Below are positions 10,916-21,968 of a stretch of DNA of 64,000 nucleotides, one piece after another. Source of the DNA: Beverwykella pulmonaria (Eukaryota > Ascomycota > Dothideomycetes > Pleosporales > Melanommataceae). Location: the NCBI GenBank assembly GCA_001599595.1, contig BCHH01000020.1, forward strand, positions 506,578-570,577, read 5' to 3'. Position numbers and translations under genes: made by a program. The notes below the pieces were generated by a model. The model did not search any database. It was not told the DNA's origin and worked only from the letters and a program-made list of their open reading frames with translations. How positions within the stretch are numbered: position 1 is the stretch's first letter; every line of letters begins with the position of its first letter.

Positions 10916-12495
10916 ATGGATAAAGAGTTCAAACCGGACCCGTCGTTTGTGGCATGGGGTCCTTTTATTCCGAAAGACTACAAGATTGCACCTGTCACTT
11001 TCATCGATATCACCATAGCTTCGATTGTTTGGGGATTAACATGCCTAGCCATTCTCGTCGCACTCTACCTTGGATACGGGCAGACGAAAGCATCACGATC
11101 ACCACTAAGGAGCACATATGTTTGGCTGATATGGTTGGAGTTAATTGCATCGTTCCTGATGGGTTTAGAGAGCTACCTGCATCTCCTGAAATACATCAAA
11201 CCCAGTAAGCCTATAATGTGTAACGAGGGTTGAGAACTTGCGCCAACGAAACCACAGGTCTTATGTTCTACTTCAGCATCTGTAAGTCAGGAAGGGTATG
11301 CAGAGACCTGCCAACTCTAGCCTACGAGGACTTCTATGTGCTAATAGTCGATATGTAGTGTTGTGGTGGTGCATTCAGGTCCAGCTTCTCCTTCAGATCA
11401 TAATCAACCGGATCCGAGTCATCGTACCCGATCGTCGTCGCTCGAGACACATCATGATTGGAACTGCCGTCATTGTTACTGCTATTAATATCTCCGTGTT
11501 CAATATTTGGATACCCGCACGTCTGCAAATTAGCCATCGGTAAGTGGCTATCTCTTTCCCTTCCACCAACCGCATCATCATCGCCTTGTTTGCTTGGTGA
11601 TCACAGTCTTGCTAATGTTATTCTAGGTATATAAAAATTAATGCGATATGGGATCGCATTGAGAAAGTGATCTATCTCATCATCGATGCGCTCCTCAATT
11701 GGTATTTCCTCAAGACTGTCAAGGAAAACCTCATCAACAACGGCCTCGAGAAATACAACAAGCTCATGCGTTTCAACCAGCGCATCATTGTGGTCTCGTT
11801 GCTCATGGATGTCATGATCATCGCCGCGATGTCAATACCCAACTCCTTTGTGTACGATTCCCTCTCCCAAGCTCTCCCTATCGCGTGCTAATCGAATCTT
11901 GAACAGTTATGTCCAATTCCACCCCCTCGCCTACCTCGTAAAGTTGAACATCGAAATGACCATGGCCAATTTGATTAAACGCATTGCAATATCTAAGTCC
12001 CGCCGCACAGGTAACAACTCAATCATGCAAGAATTCGCCTCGACCAACAAATCTTCAACTGGCAACACGAGCGCTGGCGGTCATGTCCGGAACAGCTCCT
12101 ACATCGAGCTCTCGACGAGAGTCTTCATGGCTAAACGCAACTCAATCAGCGGGAAACGGAACTCTATATCGATCGGCCCAAGCGGTCATCGCGACCGCGC
12201 GGTCAGCTTCGCGCCCACTGGGACTCAAATCAAGAAGACGGAGGAGATCATAGTGCGAAGCGAGCCAAACCCAAAGTTCCAAAGGAAAGGGGAGGAGGAT
12301 ATGGGGCTAAAGAACATAGATGAGGAAGGGGTCGTGGTTATGGAGAGGGAGGTGGATAATAGTAAAAGCTTGGATGATGTCACTGAGGGGGCGGAGAGTG
12401 TGAAGAGTACGGAGGGGAGGAGGAGAGAGGATAGCGATGATGAGGCGGTGTTAGTCACGCCCAAGGACAGGAATGGGTGGCGGTTCAGGGGCTGA
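10916..12495 (+). CDS. Seven-transmembrane fungal integral membrane protein
   Basis: Five exons: 10916..11204, 11258..11281, 11359..11539, 11627..11851 and 11907..12495; frame closes at 435 residues. Exon 2 is a 24-nt micro-exon (SLMFYFSI). Seven hydrophobic segments can be counted: FIDITIASIVWGL, STYVWLIWLELIA, the micro-exon joined to LLWWCIQVQLLL, HIMIGTAVIVTA, VIYLIIDALL, RIIVVSLLMDVMI and FHPLAYLVKLNIEM. The last helix is followed by a 150-residue polar C-terminal tail rich in Ser, Arg, Glu and Asp, as on a cytoplasmic signalling tail. The topology resembles fungal PTH11-like or opsin-like receptors, but no CFEM domain or retinal-type lysine is evident. Ligand and role are unknown. All introns have GT-AG ends. 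Confidence 0.8.
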
Positions 12496-13300
12496 AGCTG
12501 AGGAGAGCGGCGTTCATGGACACATCTTTACATACCCCGGGTGGCTGTTATCGCATTCGCATTGACGTTACTAAGCGGACCTTCGCGAACATATTCTAAA
12601 AAGCTTTTTTCACATGGAACTTTCCACAAGCGTATTTGTCGGACACGCTGCGGAGATGCAATAGCAATGAGTGACTCGCCGTAGAGGGGCTACTGACTCG
12701 CGTTCGCTTGGTACAGCGGATATCGTTTGTTGCGAAGAATAACCGAAGACTCGCCGTTTTTCGTTTTTACACCAACTACAAGGAGGAATGAGTTCAAAAG
12801 CATACTGCCTTGTTTCCCTACCGGATATGCATTTCCTAAGTACTTTTTGTACGCTATTACGCATCATGGTGGTTGCAGGAGACGCGTGGAGCTCAGATAT
12901 GGGAGTGAATTAGGCCTGCGCCCACTGATACCTTTATTTCTAGGCTTATTTTGAGTAAAATGCAACACTGAATACAAGTCTTAGTTAACCTCAAGTTGTG
13001 CGCAATTTATTGAATCTTGAATCCTGTAACTGGTTAAAAAAAAACCCGTGTTTCTATGAGGTATTGTTATGGTGTTGAGGCTCGCCAAGGCATTTTTGGT
13101 CATCAGCGTGCCGAGATTAGCGCAGTATCTTTTTGGAGATCGACACGCACTGTAACTTTTTGCGAAACCTGGTATCTGCGCGGTGGAGATTATCGAATCA
13201 ACTTCGACCATGAGAGACGATGACGGACGTTGATATCCGAGCCCTGAGAGCTTAACTCTGCTCTCCCACCTGTTCCATCGCTGAAAGCCACCCGCACACC
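12496..13300. other. Intergenic, no supported gene
   Basis: Spacer between two plus-strand genes with only short unsupported frames. It holds the 3' end of the seven-TM gene and the promoter of the SDR gene. Confidence 0.5.
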
Positions 13301-14180
13301 ATGCCGCCCACCTCCCAAGCAATTCTCGTCGTCGGGGGTGGCCAGGGCATTGGTCTCTGCACCACACGCGCCATTCTTGCGTCCTCGCCTTCCTCGACTA
13401 AAGTTTTTGTCTTCGGACTGCATGCAGATCCCGTGCTCTCCTCGCTCACGGATTCTCATCCGGGGCGCGTAGTGACGGTACTAGGCGACGTGACGTCTGC
13501 GTCTGATAGGATGAAAGCGGTCGACACGTGTGTGAAGGAAATGGGGCGTATAGATACGCTTGTGTATTGCGCGGGTGTGATAACGCCGATAGAAGGGATA
13601 GAAAACGTGACAATAGAGGACGTAAAAGCGACATTTGACGTTAATATTTTTGGGGCTGTGGGCATGGTACGTATTTTCTTCGTCGTTGATCTCTAAGAAC
13701 TAGAACAGCAGCTGACGTTTTGGTTATGTGAAGACGCAACTCTGTCTCCCCCACCTCCGTCGCTCCTCTTTCTCCAACCCCACAAACGCCGCCTTCGGCA
13801 AAGCCATCTTCCTCTCCTCTGCCTGCGACTCAACCGTCACATACATGGGCTGGATGGCATACTGCACGTCCAAGGCTGCATTAACGCGCTTTGTGCAAAT
13901 GCTCGCGCACGAGGAGCCTACGCTCTCTATTCAAGGTGTATACCCGAAGTTGACGCGGACGAAGATGGCGGAGGATCTTGTGAAGGGGAGGTACAAGGGT
14001 GTTATGGCGGACCATGAGATTGAGCGGTTTAGGATATGGGATGAAATGGGGGATGAAATGGTCGAGCCACCTGAGTGGTGTGCGGAGGCTACTGCGAGGC
14101 TGGCAGTGGGGAAGTTTGGGGGTTTGCGAAGTGGGGAGGTCGCGGATTATGATGTTCATGTTCCTAAGGCTAAGCTTTGA
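13301..14180 (+). CDS. Short-chain dehydrogenase/reductase (classical SDR)
   Basis: Two exons, 13301..13666 and 13734..14180 (67-nt intron, phase 0), 270 residues. The N-terminal nucleotide motif is VVGGGQGIG (TGxxxGxG variant), followed by LGDV for the adenine ring and YCAGV in place of the usual NNAG. Catalytic residues are Ser150/151 in FLSSA and Tyr165/Lys169 in YCTSK. It should be a cytosolic NAD(P)(H)-dependent oxidoreductase; substrate unknown. The C-terminal part resembles the yeast YIR035C/sepiapterin-reductase-like branch (EGVYPKLTRTKMAEDL type, here QGVYPKL), which is an inference. It is tail-to-tail with the flavin monooxygenase gene, 155 bp apart, so the two are not co-transcribed. 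Confidence 0.88.
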
Positions 14181-14335
14181 GGTATGGAGATGTTGGAGTG
14201 GCGCGATTTGCGCGATTTGCGGGATTGGCACATGGTTGTGAGTCCAGCGGCTTGATGCTGATCATTCCGCATGAGGACACATTTTTCTCACATCCACCAT
14301 CCAACACGCATACTCGCAAGCCTCCGACATACCAA

Positions 14336-16289
14336 CTATACCGCAATTCCCTCCTCAAGCGCCTTGATCTGCAGTGCCAAGATCCTTGAATAGTACCTCG
14401 ACAGCGCCAGATTCCCACCCATGAACCACAACCCCGGATGCCCGCTCCTCTGCCACATTATTCTAAACTCTCCCTCTTCATTGAAACCCCAAACATCACC
14501 GACCCTATCCGCAACCTCGTCTCCAAAGATGATCCTCGCCTGCGACCGCATGTTCTGGTACCCAGTCGCGAAGATGATCTCATCAGCCTCTAACGTGGAT
14601 CCATCCGCAAACTTTAGCCCGTTGGGCAACACCTCGGCGATCTCTTGGCCCTGCTTAATTTTGACCTTGCCATCGACGATGAGCTGAGAGGCTCCGACGT
14701 CGATATAATATCCACCTCCACGTTGGAAGTACTTGATCAGCAGCCCTGCGTCGTGGGGTCCGTTATCTAGCGCAAATCCAGCTTTTCGAAGCCCATCGAG
14801 GGTCTTCTTGTCGGCCTCGTTTTGCACCTTTGTGAGCTTGACTTGCTGCGCTTTAAATAGCGCAGATGGTATGCTCCAGAGGAACAGGTCTGCGTCCTCG
14901 ACTGGCGGGCCGTCTTCGTCATAGAGCCCTTTTAGTCCAATGTCGGTGATGGACGCGGAGGATATAACGCAAGTGGTGCTGCGCTGCACGATGGTGACAT
15001 CGTACCCTTTTTCGTAGAAGTCCTGCGCGATATCGTGACCTGAGTTGCAGCAGCCCACAACTACCGCTTTCTTGCCGGCGGAATTTAGGGAGGCGCCAGG
15101 GAAGTCAGAACTGTGGCAGAGACGGGCGCCGGAGAACGTGTCCATGCCAGGGATGTCAGGGAAGTTTTTCTTTCCCGAGTGCCCTGTTGCTTGAACGATG
15201 TGCTTTGGGTGGAGAGTGCGTGATTGTACTGTTCCGTCTGACTTCTTACGTTCTACCGTCACAGTCCATACTTTCTTCTCTTCGTCCCATGAGGTAGATG
15301 TCAAGGTTGTTGATGTCCAAACGTTGAGTTCGAGCAGCTTGACGTACGCCTCGAAGAACTCAGCGAGCTTGTCCTTGGGCGTAAATACGGGCCAGTGGTC
15401 CGGAAAGGGGACATATGGCATATGGTCGTACCAGACAGGATCATGGAGAACGAGTTGGTGGTAGCGCTTGCGCCAATTGTCGCCCACGCGCTCGTTGAGA
15501 TCGATCATCAGGGAGGGGATGCTGAGCATTTTGAGGCGCGCGGCGACTGTAAGCCCACCTTGGCCGGCACCTGTCTGGTTCAGTGCACCGTGCATTACGA
15601 TTCAAATAAGGGTAAGCCAAACACATACCGATGATCAAAACCTTGGGCTCGCCATTCTCAAACTCTGAATCCGCCTCCCGCGTCTCCCTCCAATTCTTCC
15701 TCTCCGGATTACCTCCATGCTCCACACCCCTCGTTCTCCTCTTTCCCCTCGGCTCCTCATACCCCTTCAATTCAATCAACACGGTCGATATCGTAAATAC
15801 CAACCACTTTCCATCCTCCTCCGCTAGTGTCACCATGCCTTCCCCGCTCCCGACATCTGTCTCAAAAGCGATGAAAAACTGAATCCCCTGCACATCACCC
15901 CACGCATCGATGGGCCCAAACTTGGGCTTCTTAAACGCCGTCTTGTCGTCGATTTCAATCTTCGTGGGCGGCGTCTTGCTCGCCTTCACATACGTAACGA
16001 TGCTCTCTGTCCCTTTTAGGCTTCGAAGCTCCCAGGTCAAGGCTAGGTGGTCGCGCCAGTAGCTCTTCTCTCCAACAAATAAGTCGGCGAGCGCAGAGTA
16101 GTTCTTTTCAGAAAGCGCAGACGCAAGCTTGCCGATGACGTCATGCGCGACGGCCTGAGCGTCGACGGAGGAGGAGAGAGAGGTAGCGGGATATTCTCCT
16201 AGTGGTAAGTTTACAGACCCCGGCTCTACACGTGAGCGCGAGGGCACCGAGCTGTGAGATGGCGTGGTGGCCATCGGGGAGGTGCTCAT
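14336..16289 (-). CDS. Flavin-containing monooxygenase with N-terminal NTF2-like region
   Basis: Two exons, 16289..15629 and 15570..14336 (58-nt intron, phase 1), 631 residues. The Met at 16289 is chosen; a more upstream in-frame Met at 16340 adds little. The first ~210 residues look like a SnoaL/NTF2-like domain (KLASALSEKNYSALADLF, then YWRDHLALTW). The FAD motif GAGQGG starts at residue 221, split by the intron. The FMO signature FSGARLCHSSDF fits FxGxxxHxxxY/F, the NADP motif is GCCNSGHDIA in place of GxGxSG, and FATGYQN is the late ATGY motif. This two-part build is known in fungal YUCCA-like/FMO enzymes that oxygenate nitrogen, sulfur or carbonyl groups with NADPH and O2. Substrate is unknown. 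The NADP-motif glycine replaced by Cys is worth noting. Confidence 0.88.
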
Positions 16290-17240
16290 GATTAGCGGAT
16301 TTTTTTGGGACTGATAGGAGCGGGTTGAATGGCAGAGCACGTGTTGAGGGGGAGCTCGATGAGGGTTTTGTAACTGTAGTCAAGAAGGCGATTATTCACA
16401 TCTGAGCGGCTGTGAAGGCGCCCTCAGTGTTCCGAGCTCTTGTAAACACTTGATATGGTCATGTGCAACGTGCGCAAATCGTACTGGCTCGGCATACTTT
16501 CCGTCTACACAGCACGGCGGGGAAGTGCTCGCATCACCGGAAGAAGAAAACATAGGCAAGGAGGTTTGTGGGCCTCTGAAAATGGAAGCGAGAGAGCGGG
16601 GAAGGAGGCGCACGACTTTGGCGCCATCACCTACTCTTCTACGTTTCATGATGTGATAAGGCGCCCTCTGCGCCGCATACCCCTCCCATGTCTATCCTTA
16701 TACCCGATCGCGTTTGCTCAAACATCTCGTACGACCAGGGGGGTTCTCACGCATTTTATTTGGGGATCCAGCGATGTTGCTCGGGCCGAAGTGATGCGGA
16801 CTTCGGGACATTTGGTCAAATCCCGAGACATGCAGCCAATCAGCGCCCGCTTTTGCACTCGCTTAATTCCATTTTGGGATGTCGAGAACGAGAGTCACCT
16901 CACGACGAGGAAATGTCTGTCGACAGCAATGGTAAAACAGCATCAGCATTTGATCGTGAAATAGCTCAGCGCTACTGCAATGGGTCATGGAGATGTATTA
17001 ATCTCTATCTGTGTGCTGCGTCGGGACATGTCGCGTGGGTAGTCACACGCCTTAGAGGCTCAGCAACCTCCGTGTCCATAAACCAAAGCCGATTGATGCC
17101 CGTCGGCCATCCTTCAAACAATTCTTAACAGTAAGCCTCGTCAATGTATAAGACCCGGGGGGGTTCCATATGCATTATCCTATTCCACCACCCACAGTAT
17201 CGATAATTCCCTCCCTCGATCATCGATCAAGTCATCGATC
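16290..17240. other. Intergenic, no supported gene
   Basis: Divergent spacer between the monooxygenase and the membrane protein, so it holds both promoters. A frame of 169 codons at about 16455 has no recognisable features and is probably chance. Confidence 0.5.
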
Positions 17241-18272
17241 ATGCCTATCATTTCGCTGTTCGATCCCGTGCTCGACCGCGTGATGGCGAACACGCGCTCG
17301 AGGCGCGAGCCCAATCTCTTCGATGAGACGTTGTTCGCGCTCAAAGTCACATTTTCAGGCAAAGGCCCCGGCGTCTTCACTCGAGAAAATCGTAGCAACG
17401 TTTTCGTGGACTTGTTTTGGGCAGGCGTACTGTTTTGTATTTCGTTGGTGTATGCGGGGGCAAGGCTGCAGGAACTTCGTAGTACGCTCACGATTTCTAT
17501 CCCAGGGTTCGATCCAAGATTCCAGGCTGATTTCAAAGAAGTCGATGCGAATCTCCTGGGCTCCTGGTTGGCGGACCATCCTGAAGGGGCGAACAAGGCC
17601 ATTGATGGTGCAAATGCTGTAAGAGCCCCAACACCTTTTGCGAACCAAGTGTCTGACCATAACCTGAAGATTATCCACTTCCTAGCATCCATCGTCGACC
17701 CCCTCCCGGAATTCATCTCCCACCCCTCAACTATAACTCTCCACATCGCCAAAGTCGCAATCCTCTATTGTGCATTCCGATTCCTCGTCCTACACCGCCA
17801 ATGGCGCTTCAATTTTCTCCTCCCACACGTTTCCTACGCCGTTCTTTCTCTGGCCCTCTGGTGGGTGTACTCGGTCGACCCCTGGCTTGCCCTCTTCGCC
17901 GCCTGCCTCTGGTGCTTCCCTACCATCATCGCGGCCACAGTCCTCCTCCATGAACTCCTTGGCGATAATGCGTGGAAGACACGGAGCGCCCTCGATCATA
18001 GTTATACCACGAACGATCTGTGGCATGATCTCGAGAAGAAACTGTATAGTCCGAAATTGAGCACCGGGTTCTTCAGTCAACCAAGCCCGAAACCTGTTGG
18101 ATATACGATGGTGGGAAGGGGAAGAGTGTATACTCTATTAGATGAAGAAGACTCGGAAGGAGAGCAAGAAGCGCAGGAAGGTGCTTTTACAAAGCTACTG
18201 GACCTCAACAAACCGGAAGGAGACCGACGGCAACGGAACAGAACACCCTGCAGTACACCGATTCTATCATGA
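17241..18272 (+). CDS. Fungal membrane protein of unknown function
   Basis: Uninterrupted frame of 343 residues starting MPIISLFDPVLDRV. Hydrophobic segments: VFVDLFWAGVLFCISLVYAG (about residue 54), STITLHIAKVAILYCAFRFL (about 163) and two or three more between about 190 and 245 (LLPHVSYAVLSLALWW, LALFAACLWCFP, IIAATVLLHELL). The C-terminus is polar and acidic (LLDEEDSEGEQEAQEGAF). A soluble loop of roughly 85 residues separates the first and second segments. I do not recognise a named domain. The codon pattern and absence of stops over 1 kb support a real gene, and fungal orthologues seem likely. A role cannot be stated. Confidence 0.75.
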   Translation: MPIISLFDPVLDRVMANTRSRREPNLFDETLFALKVTFSGKGPGVFTRENRSNVFVDLFWAGVLFCISLVYAGARLQELRSTLTISIPGFDPRFQADFKEVDANLLGSWLADHPEGANKAIDGANAVRAPTPFANQVSDHNLKIIHFLASIVDPLPEFISHPSTITLHIAKVAILYCAFRFLVLHRQWRFNFLLPHVSYAVLSLALWWVYSVDPWLALFAACLWCFPTIIAATVLLHELLGDNAWKTRSALDHSYTTNDLWHDLEKKLYSPKLSTGFFSQPSPKPVGYTMVGRGRVYTLLDEEDSEGEQEAQEGAFTKLLDLNKPEGDRRQRNRTPCSTPILS

Positions 18273-18788
18273 CAACACCTTGACGGATACAATGTCTTTC
18301 TTCTCTTTCATTTTTTTTCTTTGCATTTTCCTTTGTTTAGAATCCTGCATTTCAGCCTATCCCTCGTCGGGAATTTCCATCTTCGCATTGCATGTATTAT
18401 GTAATTAGCATATGAGTGGTGGGCGGTCGCGAGTGTTATATACCCATGTGCGCTGTACAACAGTCTTTAAAGGCGGAAATTGAGGGGGTTGTTTTTCTTT
18501 ACATCTTGGTCGGTTTTTTTCCTTCATCAAAGAATTCGCTTGTAGATATTCTTCGTTGTAAATATTACTTGAGAAGAGGTGGTTGAATATAATATATGAA
18601 ATATCCCAGCAGTTGGCTTACAGCCACAGATGAGTGAACCGGTGATGTCGTTGAGCCATGTCTTATAAAAAGCCTATTCGAACCACAACATTCATCGCTG
18701 CGTACTGCGCAACCCTAGCCCCCTTGGGTTTAAGTCAATCTTTCGTAACATGTCGAATACTCAAACGTCTACATAGAAGTCCCAAAGC
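18273..18788. other. Intergenic, no supported gene
   Basis: T-rich 3' flank of the preceding membrane-protein gene (TTTTTTTTCTTTGC near 18310). No coding signal seen. Confidence 0.5.
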
Positions 18789-19199
18789 ATGCAATTTCTC
18801 CATATCACCCTGACACTACTCCCCTCATTCACGAACTCTCAATCAAATCATATCTCCTGTTCCCCAATTTCCGAACCCTCGCACATTTCCAACCCCTCTC
18901 GGACCTCTCTACTCCTTCCTTCATCCACTCCAGAAGAATACAGCATCATCGGCCTACTTCTCCAAGCCATCCATTCTTCTACCTCCCCACTGACTGGCTT
19001 AGCTGTAGACCCAGATCTCAGCCTATACCTCACCTACCTCCAGAATAGCAGCTCAACCGTAAGCAATGTTGTCATTTGCTCTTCCTTCAACGCCGAGCAG
19101 CCCAAGCCAAACGCTTCAGTCCAAAACTGCGCCGAAGGTCAAAACGCCAGCATGTGTTTCACCAATGTGCAAAATGTGGTTCTCGGCTTGTTGAATTAA
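18789..19199 (+). CDS. Putative small secreted protein
   Basis: Single frame of 136 residues. The first 17 residues (MQFLHITLTLLPSFTNS) could be a weak signal peptide. The body is Ser/Asn-rich with several N-x-S/T sites (NSSS, NASV, NASM) and four cysteines (residues 24, 97, 113, 122), arranged as one N-terminal and three C-terminal. The segment EYSIIGLLLQAIHSSTSPL could be a buried helix. I do not recognise the family. The gene ends just before a solo LTR. Composition is consistent with coding, but the call rests on frame length and composition only. Confidence 0.4.
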   Translation: MQFLHITLTLLPSFTNSQSNHISCSPISEPSHISNPSRTSLLLPSSTPEEYSIIGLLLQAIHSSTSPLTGLAVDPDLSLYLTYLQNSSSTVSNVVICSSFNAEQPKPNASVQNCAEGQNASMCFTNVQNVVLGLLN

Positions 19200-19265
19200 C
19201 TTTACGTAGTAAATTCAGGGGATCTCGTCGGGCGAGAAGGGAGCTGTTGAGTATAGGGCTAAGAT

Positions 19266-19468
19266 TGTCACGTATATCACGTGTTCTACTATGTCACGTG
19301 TATCACGTATGTCACGTGTCTCACATGACATACCATATGTCCTATTCTAGCTAGCTCACCGTTCATGGGTATATATAGTCGTCGTGCGAGCAGTCAGCTC
19401 TTCACGGCTTTCTCACTCTTTATACACACTTTCATCAGACAGTTGACTTCCGCCTTCTACTCGTGACA
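19266..19468 (+). mobile_element. Solo LTR, copy 2, with AAGAT target duplication
   Basis: TGTCACG at the start and CGTGACA at the end form the short inverted termini of an LTR. The five-base AAGAT occurs directly before (19261-19265) and after (19469-19473). The first 70 bases carry repeated TCACGTG/TATCACG units, followed by a TATATATA box and a downstream block shared with copy 1. No gag or pol sequence is attached, so this is what remains after LTR-LTR recombination. Confidence 0.85.
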
Positions 19469-19473
19469 AAGAT

Positions 19474-20138
19474 TATGAGTTTTTATTATAAGATTAGAGG
19501 GTGGAATCGTGTGCTGGGTGTCCTCGCGTCTCGGTGCAGGTACTATATTCTGCAGTCTTTTTCAATAGACTCGTCGATAAGCGAAGATGAAACCCTAGCC
19601 ATGGTCGTATTTTAGAGTCAATTAGGCACCGAGCAAGCTGGTTTTACGGCTGATGAGTGCGGTCGCGTACACATCACCACCTTGGAGCATAACGCAATCT
19701 TCTACGTTGATACTCTACAGTTACCAGTCTCCGAGCAGGTCAATGGCGTACCGACCGAAGGAAAGAGCTTCGTAGATCCAGAAAATTATGTGATTAAGAC
19801 GCAATCTAGGAGCGCGTTGATCCAGCATGCGGATTCAGCGGCCACTTGGGATAGCTGGTTGTATTTTGTACGAATCAGTTGGAATTGGCCCCGCAGACGC
19901 AGTGTAGGAATTTAGATACGAGGAGGGGGCTATTTGGAAGTTATCGGGGTTGGGTTGGCTGGACCCGCAATTTGATTAGGTATGGCTGAAGTGTGGTGGC
20001 AGTGTAAATATTAAGATGTCAAACGTTTGAAACGAGTAAAATTTGGGCTTCTCTAATGTGGTTTCGCTCTATTGGTATGATTAATATCCTTTTCATTGTC
20101 TGGATTTCGTTTCCCCTGCAAAACTTGCCCGTTTTCCC
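19474..20138. other. Possible gene remnant next to the solo LTR
   Basis: An open stretch from about 19589 to 19915 on the plus strand is broken by one TAG near 19613. It then reads coherently for about 100 residues (TADECGRVHITTLEHNAIFY and onward) before stopping. It has no recognised family and could be a decayed exon or chance. The rest is the 3' flank of the MFS gene. Confidence 0.25.
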
Positions 20139-21968
20139 TCATGGAGCATATCTAAACCCCTCGACCCCCTCCAACGCCGGCCTCTTCCCTACATCTGCCA
20201 ACTGATTCAACCTCCTTAAATACATACTCATACAAAATGTAACAATCGAGTACAGCATCTGCATACTAATCGTCGCCCACATCCCCGGAAGATACAACGG
20301 CGCATCTTTACTCTGAAAGATCGTACTTCCTGTAATTCCCCCCGCCGCACCCACACTTATCATGGCCGCCGCGACAATGCCCCGCTTCTGCACCTTCGCT
20401 GTTTGGTTCTGGCCGTAGGCTAAACTTGCAGGGACGTTCGCTTGGGTCCCGAAAGTCGCGAGAAAGAGGCCAAAATATCTTACACCTGGTGGCTTTGTGT
20501 ATAAAATGATGAGGAGACCAACAATTGCTGTGAGAGATTGAGTGATCAAGATTGGCCAGCGGAGCTTTATCTTGTCTGAGAGCCAGGCGAAGGCCAAGGA
20601 TGCGATAATGGCGAATATGTATGGAGGTGAGGAAAGTATTTGGGATAAAGCATAGGAGAAGCCCATGCCTTCGCGTAGAATTATGGGCTGGAAGAAAGCG
20701 AGGGAGTAGACGCTAGAGGCTGCGACAAAGTATTGGATCGAACTAGATTGTGATCAGCAACAGTAGGATAGGATGCCTAGAAAACATACTAAACGCCGAT
20801 CTTCCAGTCTAATAGCATGGATAGCGTCTGCATGATGGTCGGGTGCTCAAGATCGCCTTCTTGTTTCTCGAGACTGACACGCGTGATGGCTATGTGCTTT
20901 TGGCGTGGAGTGAGGAATTTGACCTTTTCGGGGACTTGGGTGGGTCAGTAACATTTCTCACTCTAGCATTAAACTACTCGACATACATTCGATCAGGAAA
21001 AAGGGTGCGACGAAGCCGGCAACAATTGTCGCAATACCCTCAATGATGAATATCCACCTCCATCCACTCCGATACATGCCGTCACCAACCCTAATTAGAG
21101 AGAGCGCGTATGCGAACTAGCCAGTTAGCAGACTTGGGTGTGAGGAGTGGAATGGGACGCACGATTGGGCCGAAGCCGGAAGATAGCAGTGAAGCCATGT
21201 AGAAGATGGAAACACGCTTCGCGGTTTCGAATTGGCGGTACCATGATCCGATGATGTAGACGGCGCCCGGGAACACTGCACTGAAGTCAGTCATTACACT
21301 TATGTTCATTGAATTTATTGAGAGAGAAGGGATGGCGTACACCCCGCCTCAAACACTCCCAACAGCGCCCGAAGAACAGTTAGTGTCTTCCAACTATGCA
21401 CGAATCCCATACCGAGCACACAAGCACCCCATGATATAATGAGGAAGGTGAGCCAGTATCTCGCGCCGAGTCTGCGAATGATGAAATTCGACGGTAGTTC
21501 AAACAACGCGTAACCTTCGTACACGGAATCAGCATATACATTTCCAAGACTTTCAATTTTCTCTTTTGGATGGTGTGGTGCTACATACCAATGAAGAAGA
21601 TCAGCAGGGCAATGTTATACCGCGCACCGATCTTGAGTTGAAGGTCTTTTGCTAAACCGGCGATGTACGCGGCAGATATGTTTGTTCTATCCAGTAGGGA
21701 GAGACCGAAGACGACGCAGAGCATGGGAAAGACGCGCCAATCCGCTTTGCGGCTGTTCCTTTCGTTAGCATTCTGGCCGCTGGTGTTAGAAGATTGGAGA
21801 TGGGTGAACATACACAACGGCTCGTTCTTCCTCGGGCGTCCAGTCCAGTTCTGGAGAAGCATCGTCGGCTTGGGACGATGTGTTCGTGAGTACCTTTTCG
21901 ATCTGGGCTACGTCTTCTTTGGAGTCGAGCATATTTGCCATTATGATGTTCTGATCCAATGGCTTCAC
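20139..21968 (-). CDS. MFS transporter, anion:cation symporter (Dal5-like) family
   Basis: Seven exons: 21968..21814, 21752..21589, 21514..21343, 21280..21163, 21116..20987, 20934..20790 and 20742..20139. The introns are 46-74 nt, GT-AG, and the frame closes at 495 residues. The soluble N-terminus ends in DWTPEEERAVVRKADWR, followed by TM1 with FGLSLLDRTNISAAYIAGL. Then come YALFELPSNFIIRRLGARYW (TM3 and the loop) and WRWIFIIEGIATIVAGF, all hallmarks of the Dal5/TNA1 group. These are plasma-membrane proton symporters for allantoate, nicotinate, vitamins or other organic anions; the substrate here is unknown. The N-terminal Met could alternatively be at 21941. The exon 3/4 junction (EAG-AVFPG) gives one residue more than usual and is the least certain joint. 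Confidence 0.9.

Noticed and set aside
13301..16289. Idea of a secondary-metabolite cluster around the SDR, FMO, MFS and MDR genes
   Set aside because: No polyketide synthase, NRPS, terpene synthase or pathway regulator is present, and the genes are kilobases apart in mixed orientation.
16455..16964. 169-codon plus-strand frame upstream of the membrane-protein gene
   Set aside because: Composition is not protein-like, overlapping frames of similar length exist, and no family motif is seen; probably promoter sequence.
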